DNA of 64,000 nt from Ruminococcus sp. (GTDB taxonomy: Bacteria; Bacillota; Clostridia; Oscillospirales; Ruminococcaceae), in NCBI GenBank assembly GCA_015066935.1, contig SVNK01000001.1:88093-152092 (forward strand), read 5' to 3'. This document shows positions 17,641-26,252 of the stretch, piece after piece. Each line of letters starts with the position of its first letter. The first letter of the stretch is position 1. The notes under the pieces were generated by a model, which saw only the letters and a program-made list of their open reading frames with translations, was not told where the DNA came from and searched no databases. A program made the translations under genes and the position numbers.

Positions 17641-18414
17641 TTGATAAAAACTGTAGACAACATCAGAATAAACTATGAGCAGAAAGGAAGCGGTGACCTC
17701 ATTGTACTGCTTCACGGCTGGGGAAGCAATATAAAGCTTTTCTCAAACCTCATTGACCTGCTCTCAAAAAAATATACCGTCGTGGCTATGGATATGCCGG
17801 GATTCGGTGAAAGTCAGGAACCGCCCTCTGCATGGTGCGTGGACGATTATGTGGATTTCGTCATAAAGTTCCTCGCCGACTATGATGCAAAACAGGTCAT
17901 GCTGCTCGGTCATTCTTTCGGAGGACGTGTAATAATCAAGCTCAACAGCCGCAAGGACCTCCCCTTCACCGTTTCCAAGGTCATCCTCGTGGACAGCGCA
18001 GGCATACTCCCTCCGAAGTCCAACAAGAAAAGCTGGAGAACCCGCAAATATAAAATGGGAAAAGCTTTCCTTTCTACAAAAATTATGCGGAAAATCGCTC
18101 CCAATGCTCTCGAAAAACTCCGTGTGAAGTACGGAAGCGCCGATTACGTTGCAGCTTCTCCGCTGATGAGACAGGTGCTTGTCAAGGTCGTGAACGAGGA
18201 CTTAGAGCCGCTTCTCCCCAACATCAAATGTCCCACCCTCCTCATATGGGGTGTCAACGACACCGCTACGCCTCTCTCGGACGGCGAAAAAATGGAGAAG
18301 CTCATCCCCGATGCAGGTCTTGTAAAGCTCGAAAATGCAGGACATTACTCCTTCCTTGAACAGCAGTTCCTGTTCAACCGTGTAATGTGCTCGTTTATGA
18401 AAATCGAGGATTAA
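17641..18414 (+). CDS. Alpha/beta hydrolase
   Basis: A 257-residue cytoplasmic alpha/beta-hydrolase-fold protein. The oxyanion segment is LLHGWGSN, the nucleophile elbow GHSFGGR (Ser near residue 93), the acid probably in LIWGVNDTATP, and the histidine in NAGHYSFLEQ near the C-terminus: a complete triad. The substrate is not evident. I start at TTG 17641, nine bases after GGAG; the in-frame TTG at 17626 overlaps that SD. Its last 23 bases are copied again at 19184, part of a tandem duplication. Confidence 0.85.
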   Translation: MIKTVDNIRINYEQKGSGDLIVLLHGWGSNIKLFSNLIDLLSKKYTVVAMDMPGFGESQEPPSAWCVDDYVDFVIKFLADYDAKQVMLLGHSFGGRVIIKLNSRKDLPFTVSKVILVDSAGILPPKSNKKSWRTRKYKMGKAFLSTKIMRKIAPNALEKLRVKYGSADYVAASPLMRQVLVKVVNEDLEPLLPNIKCPTLLIWGVNDTATPLSDGEKMEKLIPDAGLVKLENAGHYSFLEQQFLFNRVMCSFMKIED

Positions 18415-18640
18415 CACAACGGATAATGTGGATGTCTGACAAACCCATTATTATGTAGGGACGAACTTTGTTCGCCCACAGATTATGTTAACTTTCATCA
18501 CGGGTGAACACGGTTCGCTCCTACAATACATTTTTAGGAGAAATTCATGAATATTGCTATTTTTTGCCTTTATGCAGCTATCGCACTCGCTATGACGCTT
18601 TTCATTGGACTGCGCAGGTTCCACATACTGCAGCTCAACG
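18392..18640 (+). repeat. Direct repeat, copy 1 (murF duplication)
   Basis: This stretch, from the hydrolase 3' end to about codon 31 of the next gene, recurs at 19184-19432 with no gaps (offset 792). Identity is near-complete from 18407 to 18591, including the palindromes, the SD and the first 15 codons. It marks a tandem duplication of the hydrolase end, the spacer and the murF 5' part. Confidence 0.9.
18461..18532. repeat. Paired palindromes of the GGGACGAAC type
   Basis: GTAGGGACGAAC...GTTCGCCC (18457-18480 area) and CACGGGTGAAC...GTTCGCTCC (18500-18525 area) are each imperfect palindromes, and together they form a larger inverted repeat. Related units occur at 19250-19316, 26161-26184 and 48394-48420. 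I infer a dispersed REP-like family. Confidence 0.6.
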
Positions 18641-19173
18641 ATTATTCTTATCCCGAAGCTCCTGTCTCTGCAAAGAAAAGCTCAGCGTTAATAAAATGTA
18701 TTCCGCATATTATTGTTGCTCTGCTGTCATTTGCTTTTTTAATTGTTCCGCCAATTGTAAACACCCACAGTCCCATGGGACTACAGAAACATGGCGACCC
18801 GGTGTATAACCCCGGCGGTATGGGTGATGTGACGTTCGTGCTTCTTGCAGTTGCCGCACTTATTTTTATCGCTTACATCATAGCAGTCAGCCTTAAAACA
18901 AAATGTGATAAACATCTCGTCTTTGACAAAAGAATTATAAGCAGAACAGTGCTTTTGCTGATACTTATTTCACCCTTTTTTATCGCTGCCGCTATGTCAT
19001 CACCTTTAGTCCATACCATCCGTCTTGACGGAACAGAAGAAGAAATTCTCAGGTTTCGCCGGAATTATCCTTTTTTCATAGTAAACATCGCCGTCGGCTT
19101 ATCACCGCATCTTTCCGCTTTTGCGAATGCCGTCATCCATCCTTTTGACCACAAGCTCAGCAATCGGAAATGA
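18547..19173 (+). CDS. Membrane protein, truncated paralogue of the MurF membrane domain
   Basis: A 208-residue protein with about five hydrophobic segments and no ligase domain. Its first 15 residues are identical to those of the murF gene that follows, and its last part (FFIVNIAVGLSPHLSAFANAVIHPFDHKL) aligns with the murF segment FILIGSALYLTPILVPLSNIINKPIEKA that ends the membrane domain. It stops just where the Mur ligase domain would begin. It is intact, with the same SD (TTTAGGAGAAATTC before ATG) as murF, so it may be expressed. Function unknown; it could be decaying or could act as a separate membrane partner. Confidence 0.75.
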   Translation: MNIAIFCLYAAIALAMTLFIGLRRFHILQLNDYSYPEAPVSAKKSSALIKCIPHIIVALLSFAFLIVPPIVNTHSPMGLQKHGDPVYNPGGMGDVTFVLLAVAALIFIAYIIAVSLKTKCDKHLVFDKRIISRTVLLLILISPFFIAAAMSSPLVHTIRLDGTEEEILRFRRNYPFFIVNIAVGLSPHLSAFANAVIHPFDHKLSNRK

Positions 19174-19183
19174 TGTCTGAACA

Positions 19184-19432
19184 CGTTTATGAGAACCAAG
19201 GATTAACACAACGGTTAACGTGGATGTCTGACAAACCCATTATTATGTAGGGACGAACTTCGTTCGCCCACAGATTATGGTGACTTTCATCACGGGCGAA
19301 CACAGTTCGCCCCTACAATACATTTTTAGGAGAAATTCATGAATATTGCTATTTTCTGCCTTTATGCAGCTATCGCACTCGCTGCGATAATCTTCATGGG
19401 ACTGCGTGAGTTCCATATGCTTCAGCTCAACG
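19184..19432 (+). repeat. Direct repeat, copy 2 (murF duplication)
   Basis: Second copy of 18392-18640. It starts with a remnant of the hydrolase 3' end (CGTTTATGAGAACCAAGG) that no longer belongs to any gene, then repeats the spacer and the start of murF. Confidence 0.9.
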
Positions 19433-20988
19433 GCTATAAAACTCCCGAACATTCATGGTGGATGAAGAAGAATTACAAGAGATATATTCTGCCGATAATT
19501 CTGTTTGTCGGTCATTTTGCGCTCCTCTTCACCGACCCCGTTATATGGGAACCTGAAAAGCACGTATTTAACGACCATCTGAACACGCTCTCGATATATA
19601 TATGCTCCTGTATGACTGTACTCAATATAAAAATTGCAGTTGATAACAGACCCGGAAAAAAATTCAAAAAACCCTTTGTGTATACCGCAAGAGTTAAGCG
19701 GATGTTGACTACTTTCTTCATACTCATTGCGTTGATTTTCACAGCTGCGTTCTTTTCAGCAAACAGAGTGCGTATCGAAGGCGATACAAGATTTACAAAC
19801 AATCTGCCGTTTATTCTTATCGGTTCCGCACTCTACCTCACACCGATACTCGTTCCGCTTTCAAATATCATCAATAAGCCCATTGAAAAAGCCGTCCAGA
19901 ACCACTACATCAACGACGCTAAACGTATGCTTGACGATATGCCCTCGCTCCACAAGGTCGGCATCACGGGAAGCTACGGCAAAACTTCCATGAAATTCTA
20001 CCTCAGCGAGCTTCTCGGCTCTCAGTACGAAACTCTGAAAACCCCCGAAAGCTTCAACACTCCCATGGGCGTTACAATCACTATCCGCCGTGACCTCAGA
20101 CCTACCCACGAATACTTCATCTGTGAAATGGGTGCAAGACGTGTCCGTGAAATCAACGAGCTGTGCGAAATCGCTCATCCCCACGACGGTATCATCACTT
20201 CCGTAGGTCCTCAGCACCTCGAAACTTTCAAATCAGTCGAAAACGTCCTCAATACAAAGTTCGAGCTTGCCGACAGCGTTCAGGCATCAGGCGGAAAAAT
20301 CTACCTCAACGGCGATAACGAACTCATCCGCAGTAAAGCTCCGCAGTATAAAAACGCTGTCCTCTACGGACTCCACGAGTCCTGCCACTACAGAGGCTCC
20401 GACGTTTCCGTTTCCGATAAGGGTACCGAATTTACCGTTACTGCTCCCGACGGAAGCTCCTGCCGCTATACGACTAAGCTCCTTGGTGAACACAGCGTCC
20501 AGAATCTTCTCGGTGCTATCGCTTACTGTCACGGTACGGGCATCGCTCTTGAAAAGCTCGTGATTCCCGTAAGAAAAATCGCCGCAGTTCCTCACCGTCT
20601 CCAGCTTCTCGACAAGGGCGGCGGTCTCACTTTCATCGACGACGCTTATAACTCAAATCCCAGCGGCTGCCGTGCTGCACTCAATGTACTCGGTCTGTTC
20701 GACGCCTGCAGAATCCTCGTGACTCCCGGTATGGTTGAGCTTGGCGAAAAACAGCATGAGCTTAACCGTGAATTCGGCAGCGAAGCCGCAAAGGTCTGCG
20801 ACTACATCGCCCTCGTCGGCAAAAAACAGACCGAGCCTATCTTCGAAGGTATACAAAACGCAGACTTCGATATGTCACGTGTGTTCGTATGCGATACGCT
20901 CGGAGAAGCCCTCGACAAGGTGCGCTCTATCGTCACCGACAAAAAGAAAATTGTGCTTCTCGAAAACGACCTGCCCGATAACTATTAA
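19339..20988 (+). CDS. murF: MurF-type Mur ligase with N-terminal membrane domain
   Basis: MurF adds D-Ala-D-Ala to UDP-MurNAc-tripeptide in the last cytoplasmic step of wall precursor synthesis. The 549-residue product has an N-terminal membrane domain of about 200 residues with five or six helices, then a Mur ligase: ATP loop GITGSYGKTSMKF near residue 215, ETLKTPESFNTPMGV, FICEMGARRVREI, and DAYNSNPSG near 435. Classical MurF has no membrane part. ddl follows 18 bases downstream, which supports the MurF assignment over other Mur ligases. A truncated duplicate of the membrane domain precedes it. Confidence 0.9.
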   Translation: MNIAIFCLYAAIALAAIIFMGLREFHMLQLNGYKTPEHSWWMKKNYKRYILPIILFVGHFALLFTDPVIWEPEKHVFNDHLNTLSIYICSCMTVLNIKIAVDNRPGKKFKKPFVYTARVKRMLTTFFILIALIFTAAFFSANRVRIEGDTRFTNNLPFILIGSALYLTPILVPLSNIINKPIEKAVQNHYINDAKRMLDDMPSLHKVGITGSYGKTSMKFYLSELLGSQYETLKTPESFNTPMGVTITIRRDLRPTHEYFICEMGARRVREINELCEIAHPHDGIITSVGPQHLETFKSVENVLNTKFELADSVQASGGKIYLNGDNELIRSKAPQYKNAVLYGLHESCHYRGSDVSVSDKGTEFTVTAPDGSSCRYTTKLLGEHSVQNLLGAIAYCHGTGIALEKLVIPVRKIAAVPHRLQLLDKGGGLTFIDDAYNSNPSGCRAALNVLGLFDACRILVTPGMVELGEKQHELNREFGSEAAKVCDYIALVGKKQTEPIFEGIQNADFDMSRVFVCDTLGEALDKVRSIVTDKKKIVLLENDLPDNY

Positions 20989-21006
20989 TCTTAAGGAGAG
21001 ATATAC

Positions 21007-22197
21007 ATGAAAATTAATCTTGCTGTTCTGTTCGGCGGAAAAAGCGTTGAACATGAGGTTTCCGTCATTTCAGCCGTTCAGGCAATGGCTTCAATCAATA
21101 AGGAAAAATACAATATCATCCCCGTCTATATGACAAAGTCAAACGAGTTCTATACAGGCGAAAAACTCACCGACATCAACGCTTTCCGTGATATTCCCGC
21201 ACTCCTTGCAGAGTCGGTTGAATGTCTCATGGTGAGAAACGAGGGCAAGGTTCAGCTTATCCGCAGAAAGTCAAAGATGTTCGGCTCAAACGTCATCGCC
21301 GATATCGACATCGCTTTCCCCATCGTTCACGGTACAAATGTTGAGGACGGCGCTCTTCAGGGCTTCCTCCAGACTCTCGACATCCCCTATGTGGGCTGCG
21401 ACGTACTGGCATCCGCTGTCGGAATGGATAAGTTCGTCATGAAGATTCTCCTCAAGGACGCAGGCTTCCCCGTACTCGACTGCTGCCGTTTCTCTGCTTT
21501 CGATATGGATAAAGTTGAGGAACTCGCTGCACAGGTTGAAGCAAAGTTCCCGTATCCCGTTATCGTAAAGCCTATCAATCTCGGTTCAAGCGTCGGAATA
21601 TCAAAGGCATCCGACAGAGACTCCCTTATCCGTTCTATGGAGGACGCTTTCTCCTTCGCAGACCGAATCCTCGTTGAACCCGCTGTTGTTCAGCTCAAGG
21701 AAATCAACTGCTCCGTTGTCGGAGACAGCGAATCCGCTGAAGCTTCCGTCTGCGAGGAGCCTGTTCAGGCAAGCAACGACGAAATCCTCAGCTATGAACA
21801 GAAATATGTCGGCGGAGGCGGTAAATCAGGCGGCAGTAAGGGTATGGCTACGCTCAAAAGAAAGATTCCTGCCGAAATTACTCCCGAACAGGACGAATTC
21901 GTCCGCAGAACCGCTGTTGAGGCTTTCCGCTACCTCGGATGCAACGGCGTTACACGTATCGACTTCATGCTCGATATGGCTGACAACAAAATCTACATAA
22001 ACGAAATCAATACGATTCCCGGCTCGCTCGCATTCTACCTCTGGGAGCCTAAGGGCGTAAAGTATTCAGAGCTCCTTGAACGCATGATTCAGCTTGCTCT
22101 CAAGCGTCACAGACAACAGGAAAAAATCAGCTACTCCTTTGATACCAACATTCTCGCAATGGGCGGAAGCTTTGGCTCGAAGGGCAGCAAGTCCTGA
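21007..22197 (+). CDS. ddl: D-alanine--D-alanine ligase
   Basis: Joins two D-alanines for peptidoglycan using ATP. The 396-residue protein has an ATP-grasp fold: N-terminal LFGGKSVEHEVSVISAVQ, PYPVIVKPINLGSSVGISKA near residue 195, the substrate loop EILSYEQKYVGGGGKSGG near 260, and the metal-binding NEINTIPGS near 335. The tyrosine in SYEQKY fits a D-Ala rather than D-lactate ligase. The Gly-rich loop and a C-terminal tail of about 40 residues (ends FGSKGSKS) make it slightly longer than usual. Product and neighbour MurF act in sequence. Confidence 0.95.
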   Translation: MKINLAVLFGGKSVEHEVSVISAVQAMASINKEKYNIIPVYMTKSNEFYTGEKLTDINAFRDIPALLAESVECLMVRNEGKVQLIRRKSKMFGSNVIADIDIAFPIVHGTNVEDGALQGFLQTLDIPYVGCDVLASAVGMDKFVMKILLKDAGFPVLDCCRFSAFDMDKVEELAAQVEAKFPYPVIVKPINLGSSVGISKASDRDSLIRSMEDAFSFADRILVEPAVVQLKEINCSVVGDSESAEASVCEEPVQASNDEILSYEQKYVGGGGKSGGSKGMATLKRKIPAEITPEQDEFVRRTAVEAFRYLGCNGVTRIDFMLDMADNKIYINEINTIPGSLAFYLWEPKGVKYSELLERMIQLALKRHRQQEKISYSFDTNILAMGGSFGSKGSKS

Positions 22198-22238
22198 TAA
22201 ATACTCAGAACAACAGGGAATTATGGGGTAAGTTTCAG

Positions 22239-23156
22239 ATGAAAAAAATTATCACGGCAGTCATTGCGGCTGTCACACTGCTTTCGTGTACCGGCTGTTC
22301 GCTTAAAAAGGACAGCTCGGATACGGACAACAAACAGAAAACTTCTGCATTGAAGGTCGGCAATCCCGTCGTCCCCGAAATCGAAAAAGAGGTCATCTGG
22401 GAAACCGACAGAATACGTGTTTCAACGGAATTCTTCAAACGTGCCGAAACGGGACTAAAAATCAAAATCGAAAACAAAAGCAATACCGACCTCGAACTAA
22501 GTCTTTCCGACCCGTACGTTCATGTGAACGGTTTTACCATGACGGATTTTCTGTCAGCCAATGTCCCCGCAGGCGAAACACTCTTTGAGACTATCAGCTT
22601 CAATAACCAGTGCATCCGTGACGCAGACATCGACGAGATTCATTGTGCCGAATTCGTCCTCGAAGCAGAGTATGACGGCAACTTCAAGGATAAGGAAAAA
22701 TCAGATACGATTATCGTCGGCGACAAGTCTGATGAGTGGCGTAAGAACGACGATGCTCCCGATGGACAGCTCCTCTGGGACAGCGACGGCATTAAAATTA
22801 TCTCTCTCGGCTTCTCAGGCGAAATCATTCCGGTGCTCAGCGTTTACATCGAAAATAACACCGGCAAGGAAATCGACGCACATCTTACTTGGGCTGACGT
22901 GAACGGTCTCGACGTTAACCTTTTGTCAAAGAGCCTTCACGGCTATATTCAGAATGGCAAAAAACGAATCTGTCAGTATGATATGGACGAGATTATGGAG
23001 GAAAGCGGTGAGGATTCACTCAGAGTCTTCGGCTTGAATTTCGACATCGACATCGGCGAGGACGACCCGCTCAGAACTCGTTACCTCAATATCAAGGATA
23101 TTTCAGGCTATACATATAAACCATCGGAAACCACAACCGAAAAAGAGGAGGATTAA
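22239..23156 (+). CDS. Lipoprotein with two internal repeats, function unknown
   Basis: A 305-residue secreted protein with a signal peptide and two candidate lipobox cysteines (LLSC and CTGC, residues 17-21), so probably lipid-anchored. After a polar linker two similar domains follow: IWETDRIRVSTEFF...LKIKIENKSNTDLEL (about 50-90) and LWDSDGIKIISLGF...LSVYIENNTGKEIDA (about 175-215), each about 120 residues. They look like beta sandwiches of the DUF4352 style, but I do not assign the family. It is 41 bases after ddl and three bases before the acetyltransferase gene. Confidence 0.7.
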   Translation: MKKIITAVIAAVTLLSCTGCSLKKDSSDTDNKQKTSALKVGNPVVPEIEKEVIWETDRIRVSTEFFKRAETGLKIKIENKSNTDLELSLSDPYVHVNGFTMTDFLSANVPAGETLFETISFNNQCIRDADIDEIHCAEFVLEAEYDGNFKDKEKSDTIIVGDKSDEWRKNDDAPDGQLLWDSDGIKIISLGFSGEIIPVLSVYIENNTGKEIDAHLTWADVNGLDVNLLSKSLHGYIQNGKKRICQYDMDEIMEESGEDSLRVFGLNFDIDIGEDDPLRTRYLNIKDISGYTYKPSETTTEKEED

Positions 23157-23158
23157 AC

Positions 23159-23851
23159 ATGACCGAAAAAGAAAAACAGCAGGCAGGCGAGCTCTATAAT
23201 TCCAGAGACCCTGAACTCGTCGCCGACAGAGTAAAGGCTAATAAATTCTGCCTTGAGTACAACCGTCTCCCCTGCAACGATTACATCAAGCGTCAGTGGA
23301 TGCTCGACAGACTTGTTGCCCTCAGAGGCGAAAACACTATCATCGAATCGGATTTCTTCTGCGATTACGGCTACAATATCGTTATCGGCAACAATTTCCA
23401 CGCCGACCAGAACCTCAATATCCTCGACAGTGCGGATATTATTTTCGGAGACAACGTCTTTATCGGTCCGAATTGTACGTTCTACACGTCGGAGCGTCCC
23501 CTCGACTGCACTCTCAGAAATCAGGGCTTTGAAACAGCCAAGCCTATCAAAGTAGGCAATAATGTCTGCTTAAGAGGTAATGTCTGCGTGCTCCCGGGCG
23601 TGACTATCGGTGATAACGTGGTCATTGAGACGGGAAGCGTTGTAACTGAGGATATTCCTTCAAATACTTACGCTTCGGGAAATCCCTGCAAGGAAGTAAG
23701 TAAGCTTGAGGCTCCGAAAATTGTCCCCGAAGAAAAGACTCCCTCTGATGAGAAGTCCGCTGCGGAAGATAATAAGTCGGACGCTCCTGCGGAAACTCCG
23801 AAAAATGACGGAAAAAAGCGTTTCGTCAAGCTTGTTGAAGTCAAAAAATAA
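23159..23851 (+). CDS. Maltose/galactoside O-acetyltransferase-like hexapeptide protein
   Basis: A 230-residue left-handed beta-helix protein of the LacA/Maa family: N-terminal helical Mac domain (EKQQAGELYNSRDPELVADRVKA, residues 4-26), then hexapeptide repeats (NIVIGNNFHADQNLNILDSADIIFGDNVFIGPN; VLPGVTIGDNVVIETGSVVTEDIP). The family's catalytic histidine in T-x-GHP-L is replaced here (YTSERPLD, near residue 119) and the usual NVWIG reads NVCLR, so acetyltransferase activity is doubtful. A charged tail of about 45 residues (Glu/Lys/Pro-rich) follows the domain and is atypical. The acceptor is unknown. Confidence 0.8.
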   Translation: MTEKEKQQAGELYNSRDPELVADRVKANKFCLEYNRLPCNDYIKRQWMLDRLVALRGENTIIESDFFCDYGYNIVIGNNFHADQNLNILDSADIIFGDNVFIGPNCTFYTSERPLDCTLRNQGFETAKPIKVGNNVCLRGNVCVLPGVTIGDNVVIETGSVVTEDIPSNTYASGNPCKEVSKLEAPKIVPEEKTPSDEKSAAEDNKSDAPAETPKNDGKKRFVKLVEVKK

Positions 23852-23913
23852 ATGTCGGAAAACATAAAAACATCCGCTTGAAATAAAAAGATTACTAAAA
23901 AGAAGGTATGGCA

Positions 23914-24753
23914 ATGTTCGAGATTCTTCAGAAACAGATTCTGAATCCCTATGTGACTCTTATGAAAATTCACGCTCCCCGTGTTGCCGCTAAGGCTGAA
24001 CCGGGTCAGTTCATTATCCTCAGAACAGACAGCGAGGGCGAACGTATCCCCTTTACTATCGCTGACTACGACCGTGAAAACGGCTGCGTTACTATTATTT
24101 TCCAGATTGTCGGCGCTACTACGGAAAAACTCAACCGTCTCAACGTCGGAGACTCTGTCCATGATTTTGTGGGTCCTCTCGGACGTGCCACCGAAACCGA
24201 CGGTCTGAAAAAAGTTGCCGTTGTCGGCGGTGGAGTCGGCTGTGCCATTGCTTATCCCGTTGTTAAAAAACTCAGCGGACTCGGCGTTGAAGTTCACTCG
24301 ATAGTCGGCTTCAGAAACAGCGAACTCGTAATCCTCGAGGACGAGTTCAGAGCTGTCTCTTCAGAATTCGTGCTTATGACAGATGACGGCTCCGCAGGTG
24401 AAAAGGGTCTCGTTACCGACGCTCTCAGAAAACTTATCGAAAAAGGCGAAAAATACGACCGTGTTATTACTATCGGTCCTCTTATCATGATGAAGTTCGT
24501 CTGCGGACTCACTAAAGAATACTCAATCCCCACCGTCGCTTCAATGAACCCCATTATGATCGACGGTACGGGAATGTGCGGTGGATGCCGTCTTACTGTC
24601 GGCGGTGAAACGAAGTTCGCCTGCGTTGACGGACCCGAATTCGACGGCCACCTTATCGACTTCGATGAGGCTATGAAGCGTGGTGCAATGTACAAATCAT
24701 TCGAACGCCAGACCCACGAGGAAACCTGCAATCTTTTCAAGGAGGCAGAATAA
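23914..24753 (+). CDS. NfnA/SudB-like FAD/NAD-binding oxidoreductase subunit
   Basis: The 279-residue protein is the small subunit of NADH-dependent ferredoxin:NADP oxidoreductase (NfnA) or sulfide dehydrogenase, related to PyrK. It has an FAD domain (PGQFIILRTDSEGERIPFTIADYD, about 30-55), an NAD domain (VAVVGGGVGCAIAYPVVKKL, about 98-117) and a [2Fe-2S] cluster site MCGGCRLTVGG...FACVDGPEF near 222-242. It is directly followed by the large subunit gene with one base between stop and start. ATG 23908 is also in frame but lies one base from the AGAAGG; 23914 has better spacing. Confidence 0.88.
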   Translation: MFEILQKQILNPYVTLMKIHAPRVAAKAEPGQFIILRTDSEGERIPFTIADYDRENGCVTIIFQIVGATTEKLNRLNVGDSVHDFVGPLGRATETDGLKKVAVVGGGVGCAIAYPVVKKLSGLGVEVHSIVGFRNSELVILEDEFRAVSSEFVLMTDDGSAGEKGLVTDALRKLIEKGEKYDRVITIGPLIMMKFVCGLTKEYSIPTVASMNPIMIDGTGMCGGCRLTVGGETKFACVDGPEFDGHLIDFDEAMKRGAMYKSFERQTHEETCNLFKEAE

Positions 24754-24754
24754 T

Positions 24755-26143
24755 ATGCCGAATATGTCCCCAACAAAAAATAAAATGCCCGTTCAGGACC
24801 CCGTGCTCAGAAGCTCAAACTTCGATGAGGTCGCTCTCGGTTATACCGAGGAACAGGCAATCGACGAGGCAAAACGCTGTCTCGGATGTAAACATAAACC
24901 ATGTGTAAGCGGATGTCCCGTGCAGATCGACATACCTGCTTTCATCGCCGAGGTCGCAAAGGGAGACTTCGAAGCCGCTTACAGAATTATCGTAAAATCA
25001 AGCTCTCTCCCTGCTGTCTGCGGACGTGTGTGTCCACAGGAAATCCAGTGCGAAAGCAAGTGCGTAAGAGGTATCAAGGGTGAGCCTGTCGCTATCGGAC
25101 GTCTTGAACGATTTGTCGCTGACCGCCATAATTCACAGCCCGATACTGTTGTTGAGAAGCCCGTCCCCAACGGTCATAAGGCAGCTGTTATAGGTTCGGG
25201 ACCTTCGGGTCTTGCCTGTGCGGGTGACCTCGCTAAAAAAGGGTATGATGTCACTGTTTTTGAGGCTCTCCACCTTGCAGGCGGAGTTCTCTCCTACGGT
25301 ATCCCCGAATTCAGACTCCCCAAGTCTATCGTTCAGAAGGAAATCGAGGGTCTTGAAGCTCTCGGCGTTAAAATCGAGACTAATACCGTTGTCGGAAAGA
25401 CCGTCTCTGTGGACGAGCTTATGAAAGAGGAAGGCTTCGAAAGCGTGTTTATCGGCTCAGGTGCAGGTCTCCCACGATTCATGAACATCCCCGGTGAAAA
25501 CCTCAGCGGCGTTTATTCCGCCAACGAGTTCCTTACACGTATAAACCTCATGAAAGCCTACAAGCCCGACAGTCCTACACCCGTTAAGGTCGGAAAAAAG
25601 GCGGTTATTGTCGGCGGCGGAAACGTCGCTATGGACGCAGCAAGATGTGCAAGACGTCTTGGTGCCGACGTCACAATTGTATACAGACGTACCGAAAATG
25701 AGCTTCCTGCACGTGCGGAGGAGGTCGAGCACGCTAAAGAAGAAGGTATCTCTTTCAGATTCCTCACCAATCCAGCCGAAATTACTCCCACAGACGACGG
25801 CTGGGTTAAAAGTGTTATCTGTCAGGAAATGGTGCTTTCCGAGCCCGACGCTTCAGGCAGAGCAAAAGCCGTTCCCAAGGAAGGTGCATTCATCGAAATC
25901 GACGCCGACTGCGTTATTATTGCTATCGGTACTTCTCCGAATCCGCTTATCAAGTCCACAACCTCGGGACTCGATACCCAGAAATGGGGCGGTATCATTG
26001 CCGACGATGCAGGTCTTACCTCCAAGGAGGGCGTTTATGCAGGCGGTGACGCTGTAACAGGTGCCGCTACTGTAATTCTCGCTATGGGTGCAGGCAAAAA
26101 GGCTGCCGCTGCCATGGATGAATATATGACCGGGCAATCCTGA
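24755..26143 (+). CDS. gltA: NfnB / glutamate synthase-like NADPH-dependent subunit
   Basis: A 462-residue flavoprotein. The N-terminus holds the two cysteine clusters of the GltD/NfnB family (CLGCKHKPCVSGCPV near 43-57; CGRVCPQEIQCESKC near 91-105), followed by an FAD site (VIGSGPSGLACAGDLAKKG, about 145) and an NADPH site (VIVGGGNVAMDAARCARRLGADVTIVYRR; about 290). With the preceding gene it would form the electron-bifurcating NADH/NADPH/ferredoxin enzyme that balances redox pools in anaerobes; glutamate synthase small subunit is the naming alternative. The start is the ATG nine bases after GGAGG, just past the upstream stop. Confidence 0.9.
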   Translation: MPNMSPTKNKMPVQDPVLRSSNFDEVALGYTEEQAIDEAKRCLGCKHKPCVSGCPVQIDIPAFIAEVAKGDFEAAYRIIVKSSSLPAVCGRVCPQEIQCESKCVRGIKGEPVAIGRLERFVADRHNSQPDTVVEKPVPNGHKAAVIGSGPSGLACAGDLAKKGYDVTVFEALHLAGGVLSYGIPEFRLPKSIVQKEIEGLEALGVKIETNTVVGKTVSVDELMKEEGFESVFIGSGAGLPRFMNIPGENLSGVYSANEFLTRINLMKAYKPDSPTPVKVGKKAVIVGGGNVAMDAARCARRLGADVTIVYRRTENELPARAEEVEHAKEEGISFRFLTNPAEITPTDDGWVKSVICQEMVLSEPDASGRAKAVPKEGAFIEIDADCVIIAIGTSPNPLIKSTTSGLDTQKWGGIIADDAGLTSKEGVYAGGDAVTGAATVILAMGAGKKAAAAMDEYMTGQS

Positions 26144-26157
26144 AAACTGCGTATATA

Positions 26158-26184
26158 AGTGTAGGGACGACCATTGGTCGTCCG
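26158..26184. repeat. Short palindrome GGACGACC/GGTCGTCC
   Basis: A perfect eight-base palindrome around ATT, in the context TGTAGGGACGACC...GTCCGCATGA. It belongs to the same family as the units near 18461, 19250 and 48397 and lies between two convergent operons. Confidence 0.6.
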
Positions 26185-26225
26185 CATGATTTTTGATTAA
26201 AGATAAGGTCTATTAACAAACTGAA

Positions 26226-26250
26226 GGCTCCCGAAAATCGGGAGCCTTTT
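26226..26250 (+). terminator. Terminator between convergent operons
   Basis: GGCTCCCGA and TCGGGAGCC form a nine-pair stem with a short AAA loop, followed by TTTT on the plus strand. It follows the NfnAB genes; the stem also lies two bases beyond the 3' end of the minus-strand gamma subunit gene, so it may work both ways. Confidence 0.85.
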
Positions 26251-26252
26251 CA

